Shown here in pieces: positions 9,989 to 16,557 of a DNA stretch of 64,000 nucleotides (position 1 is its first letter; every line of letters starts with the position of its first letter). Source of the DNA: a virus. Below the pieces are notes generated by a model. The model was given only the letters and a program-made list of their open reading frames with translations, did no database searches and had not been told where the DNA came from. Both the position numbers and the translations under genes were made by a program. The stretch covers positions 20,770 to 84,769 of IMG/VR virus record IMGVR_UViG_3300046318_000144. The stretch is one strand, 5' to 3'.

Positions 9989-11062
9989 ATGAAAATAGCT
10001 GTATATACAATTGCATTAAATGAAGAGCAGTTTGTTCAATCATGGTTTGACAGTGCTAAAGAAGCTGACTATCTGTTAATAGCTGATACAGGTTCTACCG
10101 ATAAAACTGTAAAGAAAGCTAAAGCCCTCGGGATTAATGTAATCAATGTTGTAGTAAAGCCTTGGCGATTTGATATGGCTAGAAATGCTTCATTAGCAGC
10201 TATACCAGCTGATATAGATTACTGTATTGCTTTAGATATGGATGAAGTACTGCTACCAGGGTGGAGAGAAGAGCTCGAAAAAGCGTTATCTCAGGGAGCA
10301 ACCAGACCTAGATACCAGTACACATGGTCCTGGGAAGATGAAGAAAAGGGCATACCTGGACTTCAATACGGCGGAGATAAGATCCATGCTAGAAATGGCT
10401 ATAGATGGAAGCACCCAGTGCATGAGGTACTGACATCTTACGGTGACTTGCAAGAGACCCAGGTTTGGGTTGACCTAGAGATACACCACCACCCAGATAA
10501 CTCAAAGTCTAGATCCCAGTACATGCCGCTGCTAGCGCAGGCTGTAGCTGAGGATTTATCAGACGATAGAAATGCTTTCTACTATGCTAGAGAGCTGTAC
10601 TTCTACGGAATGTATGAAGATGCTATCAAAGAATTTAACAGACACTTACAGTTACCGAGAGCAGTTTGGCCTCCAGAGAGAGCAGCATCTATGCGATATC
10701 TTGGTAAAATTTATGAGACCTACGGTAATTTTGAAGAAGCTAAACTCTGGTATACCCGCGCTGTAGAACAATCTCCAGGGCGTAGAGAGCCTTTTGTAGA
10801 TTTAGCTAAGCACTATTATGCCGTCCGCGACTGGGAAAACTGCCTAAAAGCCTCGGAGGCTGCGTTAGAGATTCAAGAAAAACCATTAGAATACTTATGC
10901 GAAGCTGAGTCTTGGGGAGCACTGCCTTACGATTTGGCAGCACTATCTTGCTATAACCTTGGCAATAATCCTAAGGCTTTGGAGTATAACGAAGAAGCTC
11001 TTAAATTAGATCCAAGTAATCTAAGACTTATAGAAAACCATCAGTTTTATTCTGCCGATTAG
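9989..11062 (+). CDS. GT2 glycosyltransferase with C-terminal TPR-like repeats
   Basis: The N-terminal domain (~1-190) is a GT-A family 2 fold: NEEQ after the first strand, D33-T-G-S-T-D, and the metal-binding D83-M-D85-E triad. An HHHPDNSKSR segment lies near residue 165. The C-terminal half is built of TPR-like helical hairpins (for example EAKLWYTRAVEQSP near residue 250 and a final NNPKALEYNEEALKLDP near 335). The layout resembles SPbeta SunS-type glycosyltransferases, where the helical part holds an acceptor peptide. It may glycosylate a virion protein, modified DNA or a host surface component. It ends 35 bases inside the convergent WhiB gene, so the two 3' ends overlap antisense. Confidence 0.85.
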   Translation: MKIAVYTIALNEEQFVQSWFDSAKEADYLLIADTGSTDKTVKKAKALGINVINVVVKPWRFDMARNASLAAIPADIDYCIALDMDEVLLPGWREELEKALSQGATRPRYQYTWSWEDEEKGIPGLQYGGDKIHARNGYRWKHPVHEVLTSYGDLQETQVWVDLEIHHHPDNSKSRSQYMPLLAQAVAEDLSDDRNAFYYARELYFYGMYEDAIKEFNRHLQLPRAVWPPERAASMRYLGKIYETYGNFEEAKLWYTRAVEQSPGRREPFVDLAKHYYAVRDWENCLKASEAALEIQEKPLEYLCEAESWGALPYDLAALSCYNLGNNPKALEYNEEALKLDPSNLRLIENHQFYSAD

Positions 11063-11549
11063 ATTTACGTAAAGCTTCTATTTCTTTTCTATTACGTGAT
11101 ACTTTTTCAGCCCACTGAGCTTTATAGACATCAATAGCATTAGCACTTGTCCTGCTCTGCCATGTAAAATCACATATTGAACATTCGACTACTCTCATGG
11201 TTGCCCATCGACCACCACCAGGTCTATCAACAGTCTTAGTCATTAAATCCAAAGTACTGGCTGCGCATAGCGGACATCTTGGAGGTTTAATCCTTCTAAC
11301 TTCTTGACCTTCCCAGTTGACAGATAGAGTCTTTTTTATTTCTCTCTCATCATTTCCGCCCCACACTCCCCATATTTGTTTATTTTCGAGAGCCCAGTTT
11401 AGACAAGCATCTTGCACTGGGCATTTAAAACACAACTCTTTGGCTGCTAACTTATCACTAATTTTATTAGAGAAAAATAATTCCATTTTGTCATTATTCT
11501 CTGACTTGGCGCATTCAGCACTATCGCCCCAACTAGGGTCATATATCAT
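11028..11549 (-). CDS. WhiB-family regulator fused to a C-terminal zinc ribbon
   Basis: Residues 1-75 carry the WhiB signature: four cysteines C13, C40, C43, C49 (C-x26-C-xx-C-x5-C) for a [4Fe-4S] cluster, then the GVWGG turn at residues 61-65. WhiB proteins are confined to actinobacteria and their phages, so this is the best host marker in the window. After the GVWGG turn the protein does not end as short phage WhiBs do: it continues with C92-P-x-C95 and C123-S-x-C126, a probable zinc ribbon, and a basic C-terminal helix. TM4 phage WhiB is known to interfere with host WhiB2 and septation; a takeover or phage-promoter role is inferred here. The gene starts in a 4-base overlap (ATGA) with the upstream gene. 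Confidence 0.9.
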   Translation of the reverse strand: MIYDPSWGDSAECAKSENNDKMELFFSNKISDKLAAKELCFKCPVQDACLNWALENKQIWGVWGGNDEREIKKTLSVNWEGQEVRRIKPPRCPLCAASTLDLMTKTVDRPGGGRWATMRVVECSICDFTWQSRTSANAIDVYKAQWAEKVSRNRKEIEALRKSNRQNKTDGFL

Positions 11550-11896
11550 AGTGGTGATACCTCTACCATAGTGATTGCAAGTACCTCATCTACGGTATCC
11601 CCCGAATGAGTAAGACCATCTGCGTCACATATAGTTAGAACTACGTCACCATCTATATATCCAGCATACGTCTGCGAGCTGTGACCAGTATCAACCATAA
11701 TAAATCCCTGGTTGAGAGACGATGCAGAACCACTTCGCTGTATTGAAGAAGCTAATGCCCTTCGTACAATTTCATTTTCCATATCAATATGCTCTTCGGT
11801 GTAAAAAACTAAGCTATTGTCTGGATATAGAGTTTGATCAAAATTATAGCCGTCCCACTCTAGCCAGAGTGCTTCGCCTTTTCTAGAATCTTTCAT
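11546..11896 (-). CDS. Hypothetical protein, 116 aa
   Basis: I do not recognise this protein. It has 116 residues and is acidic, with no membrane segment. The C-terminal half alternates hydrophobic strands (GFIMVDTGHSS, GYIDGDVVLTI, VLAITMVEVS) and looks beta-rich. It overlaps the WhiB gene by four bases, so the pair is probably expressed together and may act together. A TAAAAT box lies six bases before the ATG and there is no Shine-Dalgarno, which is the same spacing as in the leaderless candidate at 12444, but no matching -35 box is visible. Confidence 0.6.
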   Translation of the reverse strand: MKDSRKGEALWLEWDGYNFDQTLYPDNSLVFYTEEHIDMENEIVRRALASSIQRSGSASSLNQGFIMVDTGHSSQTYAGYIDGDVVLTICDADGLTHSGDTVDEVLAITMVEVSPL

Positions 11897-11955
11897 AGAA
11901 AGATTTTATCTTGACTATTCAAATAATATACGAAAAATACCGTTAATTACAAAAG

Positions 11956-12444
11956 TTATACAGGCCAAATATATTCGTAAGTTTCTGGACGTACTCCAGT
12001 ATCTTCAGGCCACTTAAACTGTGAATACCACTCATAGTCTTTATTTAGTAGCGCAGTTCTATGGCTAGATGCTATGAGTGAGAAGTCATTCATATTTGAC
12101 ATCCAGTATGGGTTTGTTGTTGGACGTGAGAGTAGCTCGAGTTCTATAGCACGCGCGATAGTTGCTTTTGCTTTATCACCAATAGTGGACTTATAGCCAC
12201 GACGCTTCCACTCAGTAACCATTGCTTGGATATATAGATACAAAGTCATCTCATGCCCGCGCCACATTTTTACAGCTGGATGATTTACCCAACCTTTGGG
12301 GATACGATGATTTCCCTGAGGATCTAGCTCAAGTAGGGTCATTAGGATTTGCCAGCCTTCAAGGGCTTGCTTGTTGAGACGGGCACGGTCTAGCGTGCGA
12401 GCGATGTCGTCAAAAGACGAAGTAAGCGGTACAAATGTTTGCAT
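11956..12444 (-). CDS. MSMEG_6728-like protein, probable pyrimidine-dimer DNA glycosylase
   Basis: The 162-residue protein follows a known actinobacterial pattern: MQTF start, ARTLDRARLNKQ (residues ~15-26), WQIL, then GWVNHPAVKMWRGHE (residues ~51-65) and WKRRGY. Proteins of this family are commonly annotated as MSMEG_6728 family or endonuclease V-like pyrimidine-dimer glycosylases; I recall that name from general knowledge and have not tested it by search. A UV-damage repair role would suit a phage of sunlit water. The gene has its own strong promoter, appears leaderless, and its start codon is the centre of a 12-bp palindrome (see the regulatory entry). Confidence 0.7.
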   Translation of the reverse strand: MQTFVPLTSSFDDIARTLDRARLNKQALEGWQILMTLLELDPQGNHRIPKGWVNHPAVKMWRGHEMTLYLYIQAMVTEWKRRGYKSTIGDKAKATIARAIELELLSRPTTNPYWMSNMNDFSLIASSHRTALLNKDYEWYSQFKWPEDTGVRPETYEYIWPV

Positions 12445-12479
12445 ATAAACACTGTACCGCTTACTTTTTATTTTGTCAA
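12421..12479 (-). promoter_or_regulatory. Leaderless promoter with palindromic operator over the start codon
   Basis: On the minus strand a perfect -35 TTGACA (12474-12479) and a -10 TACAGT (12451-12456) are separated by 17 bases. The ATG at 12444 begins seven bases after the -10, where transcription should start, so the mRNA would be leaderless. Two perfect 12-base arms (12421-12432 and 12454-12465) flank it, and the palindrome centre (12443) is the middle base of the ATG. One arm covers the -10 and spacer and the other lies in codons 5-8. It could be an operator or, in any longer read-through RNA, a hairpin exposing the start codon in its loop. Confidence 0.7.
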
Positions 12480-12482
12480 GTA

Positions 12483-12740
12483 TTAAAGAGAATATGTTGT
12501 AGTGATTGAGGGTGGTCGTACAACCGAGTTCTTAAGGTTAGCCTGAGCAGTGATTTGATATAGGTTATCACCACTAGCTACAGTTTCTTCAAAACTATTG
12601 GTTACTGACATTTCTAAGTCCAACATAACTTTAGCATCTTCAACACTAACCATAAGAAATTTACTAGCTTCTACATATACAGACTCTTTAGCAGACACTA
12701 AATCATTCGCATAAACTGTTAGTTTAAAATGTACTCTCAT
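12483..12740 (-). CDS. Hypothetical protein, 85 aa
   Basis: I do not recognise this small protein. It has 85 residues, begins with a strand-like MRVHFKLTVYA segment, and contains alternating helix and strand patterns without cysteines, membrane segments or enzymatic motifs. The start overlaps the stop of the upstream gene by one base (TAATG), which argues for real coupled translation. It ends just beyond the -35 box of the glycosylase promoter, so no spacer remains between the two units. Confidence 0.6.
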   Translation of the reverse strand: MRVHFKLTVYANDLVSAKESVYVEASKFLMVSVEDAKVMLDLEMSVTNSFEETVASGDNLYQITAQANLKNSVVRPPSITTTYSL

Positions 12741-13168
12741 TACTTAACTCGCTTCTCTAATTTGTATGGGGAGTAGTGGGTACCACTCAGGTCTGGTTTC
12801 TTTCCATCAGTTGACTTAAAAATTACGTCACCATATCGAATAGCAATAACCTTACCTCGTCTACCGTTATGTAGAACCCCAGTCTTGTCAGAGAAGGCAT
12901 CCAGTAACACTCTTACCTCGTCACCTACGTTAATCTGCCCAGGCTGAGCCTGAACCCACACTTCCTCAGTGGCTGAATCTTCTGGAGCAATGATGGCAGT
13001 GCTTAATGCTAATTTGCAGAATACATTTATAACGTCCTTAGACATTTTTTCGGAGAGTGGCATCTCTTCCCATGTCTCCAGCAGTTTTAGTACGGCATTG
13101 CCAGCACCTATCTTTACACCAGCTTCTGTAAGCTGTTGCTTTACCCATTCATAATTTACTTCTGGCAT
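12740..13168 (-). CDS. Hypothetical protein with C-terminal SH3/KOW-like barrel
   Basis: The 142-residue protein has a helical N-terminal half (residues ~1-75). Its C-terminal part (PGQINVGDEVRVLLDAF, then NGRRGKVIAIRYGDVIFK) has the GDxVRV...GRRGxV...GDV rhythm of an SH3-like or KOW barrel. Proteins with this tail occur in actinophage early regions with no assigned function. It abuts the GT-B-like gene upstream and overlaps the next gene by one base. A nucleic-acid or protein-docking role is a guess. Confidence 0.65.
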   Translation of the reverse strand: MPEVNYEWVKQQLTEAGVKIGAGNAVLKLLETWEEMPLSEKMSKDVINVFCKLALSTAIIAPEDSATEEVWVQAQPGQINVGDEVRVLLDAFSDKTGVLHNGRRGKVIAIRYGDVIFKSTDGKKPDLSGTHYSPYKLEKRVK

Positions 13169-14182
13169 TTATTCTCCTAGATTGATTAGATTGTTTAGTT
13201 TTTTTATGGAGTCTTCGTACTTTGAGATGGAAGATAGATACGTTAATTTCTGCTCTAGAGAAATTAAATGTCTTTGATATTGATCCATGGTCTCAAGTGT
13301 TGAAGCTAAAATACCCCACTGCGGAGATACCGACTGAGCTTCCCTCCACTCAGTAACTACAGGCGTGTGCGTATTCATTGAGTGGACATACAAGAATGAC
13401 CACCAAGTACCCCCACCACGCTTCTGAGGGGGGATTAGAGCACCAATTGCACCAGTTAGTGCCTCTACTGTGTCAGAGTCACCATGAGCCTTTGATGGCC
13501 TTATAGGCAGTACTTTTGATTCAATAGTTTTAGATACTGATAGCACCCACGGATTACTAGGGTCATCGGATAGAAAGGTATTCTGCCTATCTACTGGATT
13601 ACTAAATGACTTAATAATGTACTTTTCATCAAAATTAAAACCAACTAATGAGCTCATAGCTCCTGGTGGAAGATTAGCTACGATAGATTTCTCGTCTGAC
13701 CACGGCAACTCTGGGTAGACTGTCTTAGGCCACTCCATAGTTAGAAGCTTATTGCAGGCAGACACTAACTTAGCTAGGTTCTTAGGATTACAGGCTAAGA
13801 CATACTGGTATCTTTTTTGGTTAAATTCTTTAATTAACTGGTCTGGATTAGACACTATAGTTTTTAGACTTGGCTCTATAAGCCAATATTGCTGGGTATC
13901 AACTACTAAATTTAATTTTTCAGATGAAAACATTAAATCAATAACATTTAAGGCCCCGTATGACCTGTGAGCGCTCACGCTAGTAGGTGGCATAACTCCA
14001 ACAAAAATAGAGTCATATGTTTCTAGATAGTCTTTATCCCAATTTATGTCAGAAACAATCCAGCTCACGTCATGCCCAGCACTAGTTAGAGCTTCGTGTA
14101 GAGCTCCAAAAAATCCGAATGTCTTAGCATGAACTTTACTCGATGTATGTGCAGAAGACATACCTGTTAGCAAGATTTTCAT
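13169..14182 (-). CDS. Putative GT-B-type glycosyltransferase-like protein
   Basis: The N-terminus (MKILLTGMSSAHTSS, followed by FGALHEALTSAGHDVSWI near residue 28) reads like the first beta-alpha units of a GT-B Rossmann fold, where the sugar acceptor side binds. The C-terminal half has a VTEWREA segment near residue 277 that could be the second Rossmann unit. Length (337 residues) suits a compact GT-B enzyme. I see no diagnostic E-x7-E motif, so the assignment is tentative. Together with the GT2 enzyme on the plus strand it would give the phage two glycosyltransferases. It lies directly downstream of the SSB gene and a strong hairpin. Confidence 0.45.
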   Translation of the reverse strand: MKILLTGMSSAHTSSKVHAKTFGFFGALHEALTSAGHDVSWIVSDINWDKDYLETYDSIFVGVMPPTSVSAHRSYGALNVIDLMFSSEKLNLVVDTQQYWLIEPSLKTIVSNPDQLIKEFNQKRYQYVLACNPKNLAKLVSACNKLLTMEWPKTVYPELPWSDEKSIVANLPPGAMSSLVGFNFDEKYIIKSFSNPVDRQNTFLSDDPSNPWVLSVSKTIESKVLPIRPSKAHGDSDTVEALTGAIGALIPPQKRGGGTWWSFLYVHSMNTHTPVVTEWREAQSVSPQWGILASTLETMDQYQRHLISLEQKLTYLSSISKYEDSIKKLNNLINLGE

Positions 14183-14210
14183 AAATAAATCCTATCTTAA
14201 ATATTTGTAA

Positions 14211-14237
14211 AGGGGGACACCAAAAAGGTGTCCCCCT
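14211..14237 (-). terminator. Strong GC-rich hairpin after the SSB gene
   Basis: A perfect 11-bp stem (14211-14221 with 14227-14237) with a five-base loop lies 12 bases past the SSB-like stop codon. On the minus strand it is followed by TTTAC and an AT-rich stretch rather than a full T-run. Actinobacterial terminators often lack a long U-tail, so it may end or attenuate transcription before the GT-B-like gene. An mRNA-stabilising role is an alternative. Confidence 0.6.
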
Positions 14238-14249
14238 CCAACATTCGAC

Positions 14250-14831
14250 TTAGAATGGAGCTTCGTCAGTCGAGAGTGCAACTGCAGGAGCAGGAGCTGG
14301 AGCCACTGCAGGAGCAGGAGCTGGAGCTGGAGCTGGAGCAGGTGCAGCAGCTACAGGAGCTGCAGCAGGGGCTGGTGCAGGGGCTGGAGCGGCAGCAGCT
14401 ACAGGAGCTGCAGCAGCTGATGGTGCAACGAGAGGGAAGTAATCCTTAATCTCGTTACGCTTCTGACCCTGCCAGGTACGAGAACCAATACGTCCACGGA
14501 AAGGACGGTTCAAAAGAGCCGCCTCAATCTGTGCATTAGTAGGGTTCTGGTCGAAGTAGCTACGTGGTAGTCCAAGAGCTTCCATCTTCTTAAAGAAGAT
14601 AGCGAGTGCAGTAGAGTTGCCAGTGCTTACTACTAGGTTGTCCCAGATGAGACGCTTGTTGTGCGCTCCACCCTGAACTTCAGCCTTCACAGAGAACATC
14701 TGCTTGCCTGACTGAGATAGCTTTGAAGAAGCTTCCAAGACCTTTAGGTCATAGTCGCCATCTGGAAGAGGCTCGTAAGAGCTTGTCTCTCCAGCTTCCT
14801 TGATGATGTCGCTCCAATTGAGTGAACTCAT
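14250..14831 (-). CDS. Single-stranded DNA-binding protein-like, Ala/Pro linker and acidic tip
   Basis: Residues ~20-135 form a probable OB-fold of the phage SSB/DUF669-like type (DGDYDLKVLEA, SGKQMFSVKAEV, RLIWDNLVV). This is followed by a ~50-residue Ala/Pro-only linker and an acidic tip ending in DEAPF. The architecture OB fold, flexible linker, acidic hydrophobic tip parallels bacterial SSB, whose D-D-I-P-F end recruits partner enzymes. The placement at the head of the Sak4-nuclease-helicase-polymerase block supports this. It probably coats phage ssDNA during replication and recombination. The linker is low complexity at the DNA level and produces misleading antisense frames. Confidence 0.75.
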   Translation of the reverse strand: MSSLNWSDIIKEAGETSSYEPLPDGDYDLKVLEASSKLSQSGKQMFSVKAEVQGGAHNKRLIWDNLVVSTGNSTALAIFFKKMEALGLPRSYFDQNPTNAQIEAALLNRPFRGRIGSRTWQGQKRNEIKDYFPLVAPSAAAAPVAAAAPAPAPAPAAAPVAAAPAPAPAPAPAPAVAPAPAPAVALSTDEAPF

Positions 14832-14845
14832 AGTTTTTCTAGCTC

Positions 14846-15619
14846 CTAACTAGTTTGTTTGGTTTGTTTTGGTTGGGTTTTAGGCTTCTCACCGAATACC
14901 ATATCTAGCATTCGTTCGATACCTAAGTCTTGCTGCTCGACAATTTTGCCGAGTCGTCCTTGCACGCGCTCTCCAGCTTCGTATTCTGTAGTTCGTTCTA
15001 CATACATACGGCGAACCTTATAAGGTGGCTGCATTGGATCTGGGTTTGGAACTGTTTCCACAGTTACCGCTCCAAGAATGTCGTAGAAGTATGGTGCTTG
15101 AATTGCAAGCTGACCCTGTAGGTAAGGACGGTATACGCCATCCTGACCCTTACGAGCCATTGCGGTCAACACTACAGCCTCTAGAGGCTGAGTTGGGTGC
15201 ATCGTTAGGTCACGGAGGTCACGAAGTAGTGCACCCATGTGGCGAAGTAGCTCGCCCCACTGCTGCATCTTCATCTGCTCTGTGCCAGCGATGTTGTCCA
15301 TGCACTTCACCTGCAACTCCGAAATGGAGTCGATGATGAGGGACTTGAACTGGTGTTTTCCAGTCTGAAGCCATTGGAATGCCTTTAGAACAACGTCATA
15401 GTCACGTACATTGACTACAACAGTGTCCCAGGTTCCATCAGCAACTGGAGGCTCTTCGCGGATAGGGTCCCAGTACTTAACCGTAATTGGTAAGAAGCGG
15501 TGACCGCCTTCCACATCGAGCATTAGGCGTGGGTACGGTGCTGTTACTGCCAAGGTTGATTTACCAACTTTGGATTCGCCATAGACCATTAGTGTCAAAC
15601 TGCGTAGTACATCAGACAT
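14846..15619 (-). CDS. Sak4/RecA-like recombinase ATPase
   Basis: The 257-residue single-domain ATPase has Walker A GESKVGKST (K20) and a Walker B strand SLIID (D97). The overall pattern (VYGESKVGKSTLA, short RecA core, no DNA-repair C-terminal domain) fits phage Sak4-type annealing ATPases, which work with an SSB during single-strand annealing. The SSB-like gene lies directly downstream in the transcript and the Fe-S nuclease directly upstream, with one-base overlap at 15619. This forms an exonuclease, annealase and SSB recombination cassette. Confidence 0.82.
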   Translation of the reverse strand: MSDVLRSLTLMVYGESKVGKSTLAVTAPYPRLMLDVEGGHRFLPITVKYWDPIREEPPVADGTWDTVVVNVRDYDVVLKAFQWLQTGKHQFKSLIIDSISELQVKCMDNIAGTEQMKMQQWGELLRHMGALLRDLRDLTMHPTQPLEAVVLTAMARKGQDGVYRPYLQGQLAIQAPYFYDILGAVTVETVPNPDPMQPPYKVRRMYVERTTEYEAGERVQGRLGKIVEQQDLGIERMLDMVFGEKPKTQPKQTKQTS

Positions 15620-16557
15620 TACTCACTTCCTTTCTTCTCTGTGTTGTTGTAATAACCGTAAGGGTCGGCGACCTCAAACGCATCGCTAATCGCTGCTTCA
15701 GCTGCCGAACCATCGTCAACTAGCGGGCAAATAGCGAAGAATGGACACTTCCACTTACAGTCTCTACTGGGGCGTGGATAGGCTACTAGTTGGTGGCTAA
15801 TTCCATCATCTAGAGCCTTACGAACGTTCATGAGGTCACTGATAGTGCCAGTGAGACGCTGCCAGAACGCACGTAGTGCAAAAATATTGTGTCTAACTTC
15901 AATCTGCTGGTAGAACGGTGGTCGAGCACTAGCAGAGCGCTTTACTTTGCGAAGCATAGTAAAGATACCACCATCAGAGCGTTCACCCTCCTTGTTCTGA
16001 GCAGCTTCTAGGGTCATATAAGTTAGAATCTGCTCATTCATGTGGGCAGTAGAACCAAAGTCAGCAAATGAGCCACCAACGGTTTTAAAGTCACGGAATA
16101 GTCGAGCACCATCAGCCTTACGACGAACACGCATGTCGATCTTACCTTGTAGCTCAACCGACCCATCCAGCATAGGCATGGAGATAATCTCCTCATTAGA
16201 GATACGCTCTAGCTCGATGTCGATACCCTCGTCCTCTACCCACTCTAGATATCCATCCAGCATTAGGTGTCCGAGCTCAGCCTCTGAGTCTAAGTCAGAT
16301 GTATCACGATAAGCATCCATGAGAAGCTTTCGGTCATTAGCAACCAGCTGAGAGTGGACCTCTAGTAGGTCTACAGTCATATCAGACGAGTAGTACTGGT
16401 CTAGAGCCTCGTGAACACGAGAACCTAGAGCAAGAGCACCAGTGTAGTCTTTTTGCTTTGGCTGAAGTCGTCGATAGTAAACAAACCACCAGCGGCGACG
16501 GCAATCTTTAAATGTTTGGATCTCTGAATTAGAGATGCGAATTGGTTCTGTTGTCAT
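15619..16557 (-). CDS. PD-(D/E)XK exonuclease with Fe-S cluster (Cas4/AddB-like)
   Basis: The catalytic core is readable: H49 in GSRVHEAL, D141 in GKIDMRV, and D156-F-K158 in RDFKT, the D...(D/E)xK signature of RecB-type nucleases. Four cysteines, C19 near the N-terminus and C267, C271, C277 near the C-terminus, match the split Fe-S cluster of Cas4/AddB/Csa1 nucleases. There is no CRISPR array in the window, so a role in phage recombination or end resection is likely, together with the Sak4-like ATPase it overlaps by one base. The length of 312 residues is normal for phage members. Confidence 0.87.
   Translation of the reverse strand: MTTEPIRISNSEIQTFKDCRRRWWFVYYRRLQPKQKDYTGALALGSRVHEALDQYYSSDMTVDLLEVHSQLVANDRKLLMDAYRDTSDLDSEAELGHLMLDGYLEWVEDEGIDIELERISNEEIISMPMLDGSVELQGKIDMRVRRKADGARLFRDFKTVGGSFADFGSTAHMNEQILTYMTLEAAQNKEGERSDGGIFTMLRKVKRSASARPPFYQQIEVRHNIFALRAFWQRLTGTISDLMNVRKALDDGISHQLVAYPRPSRDCKWKCPFFAICPLVDDGSAAEAAISDAFEVADPYGYYNNTEKKGSE

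Noticed and set aside
14228-14449. Plus-strand Gln/Leu/Glu-rich coiled-coil-like frame
   Set aside because: It is the antisense of the Ala/Pro linker of the SSB-like gene; its composition is only a result of that repeat.
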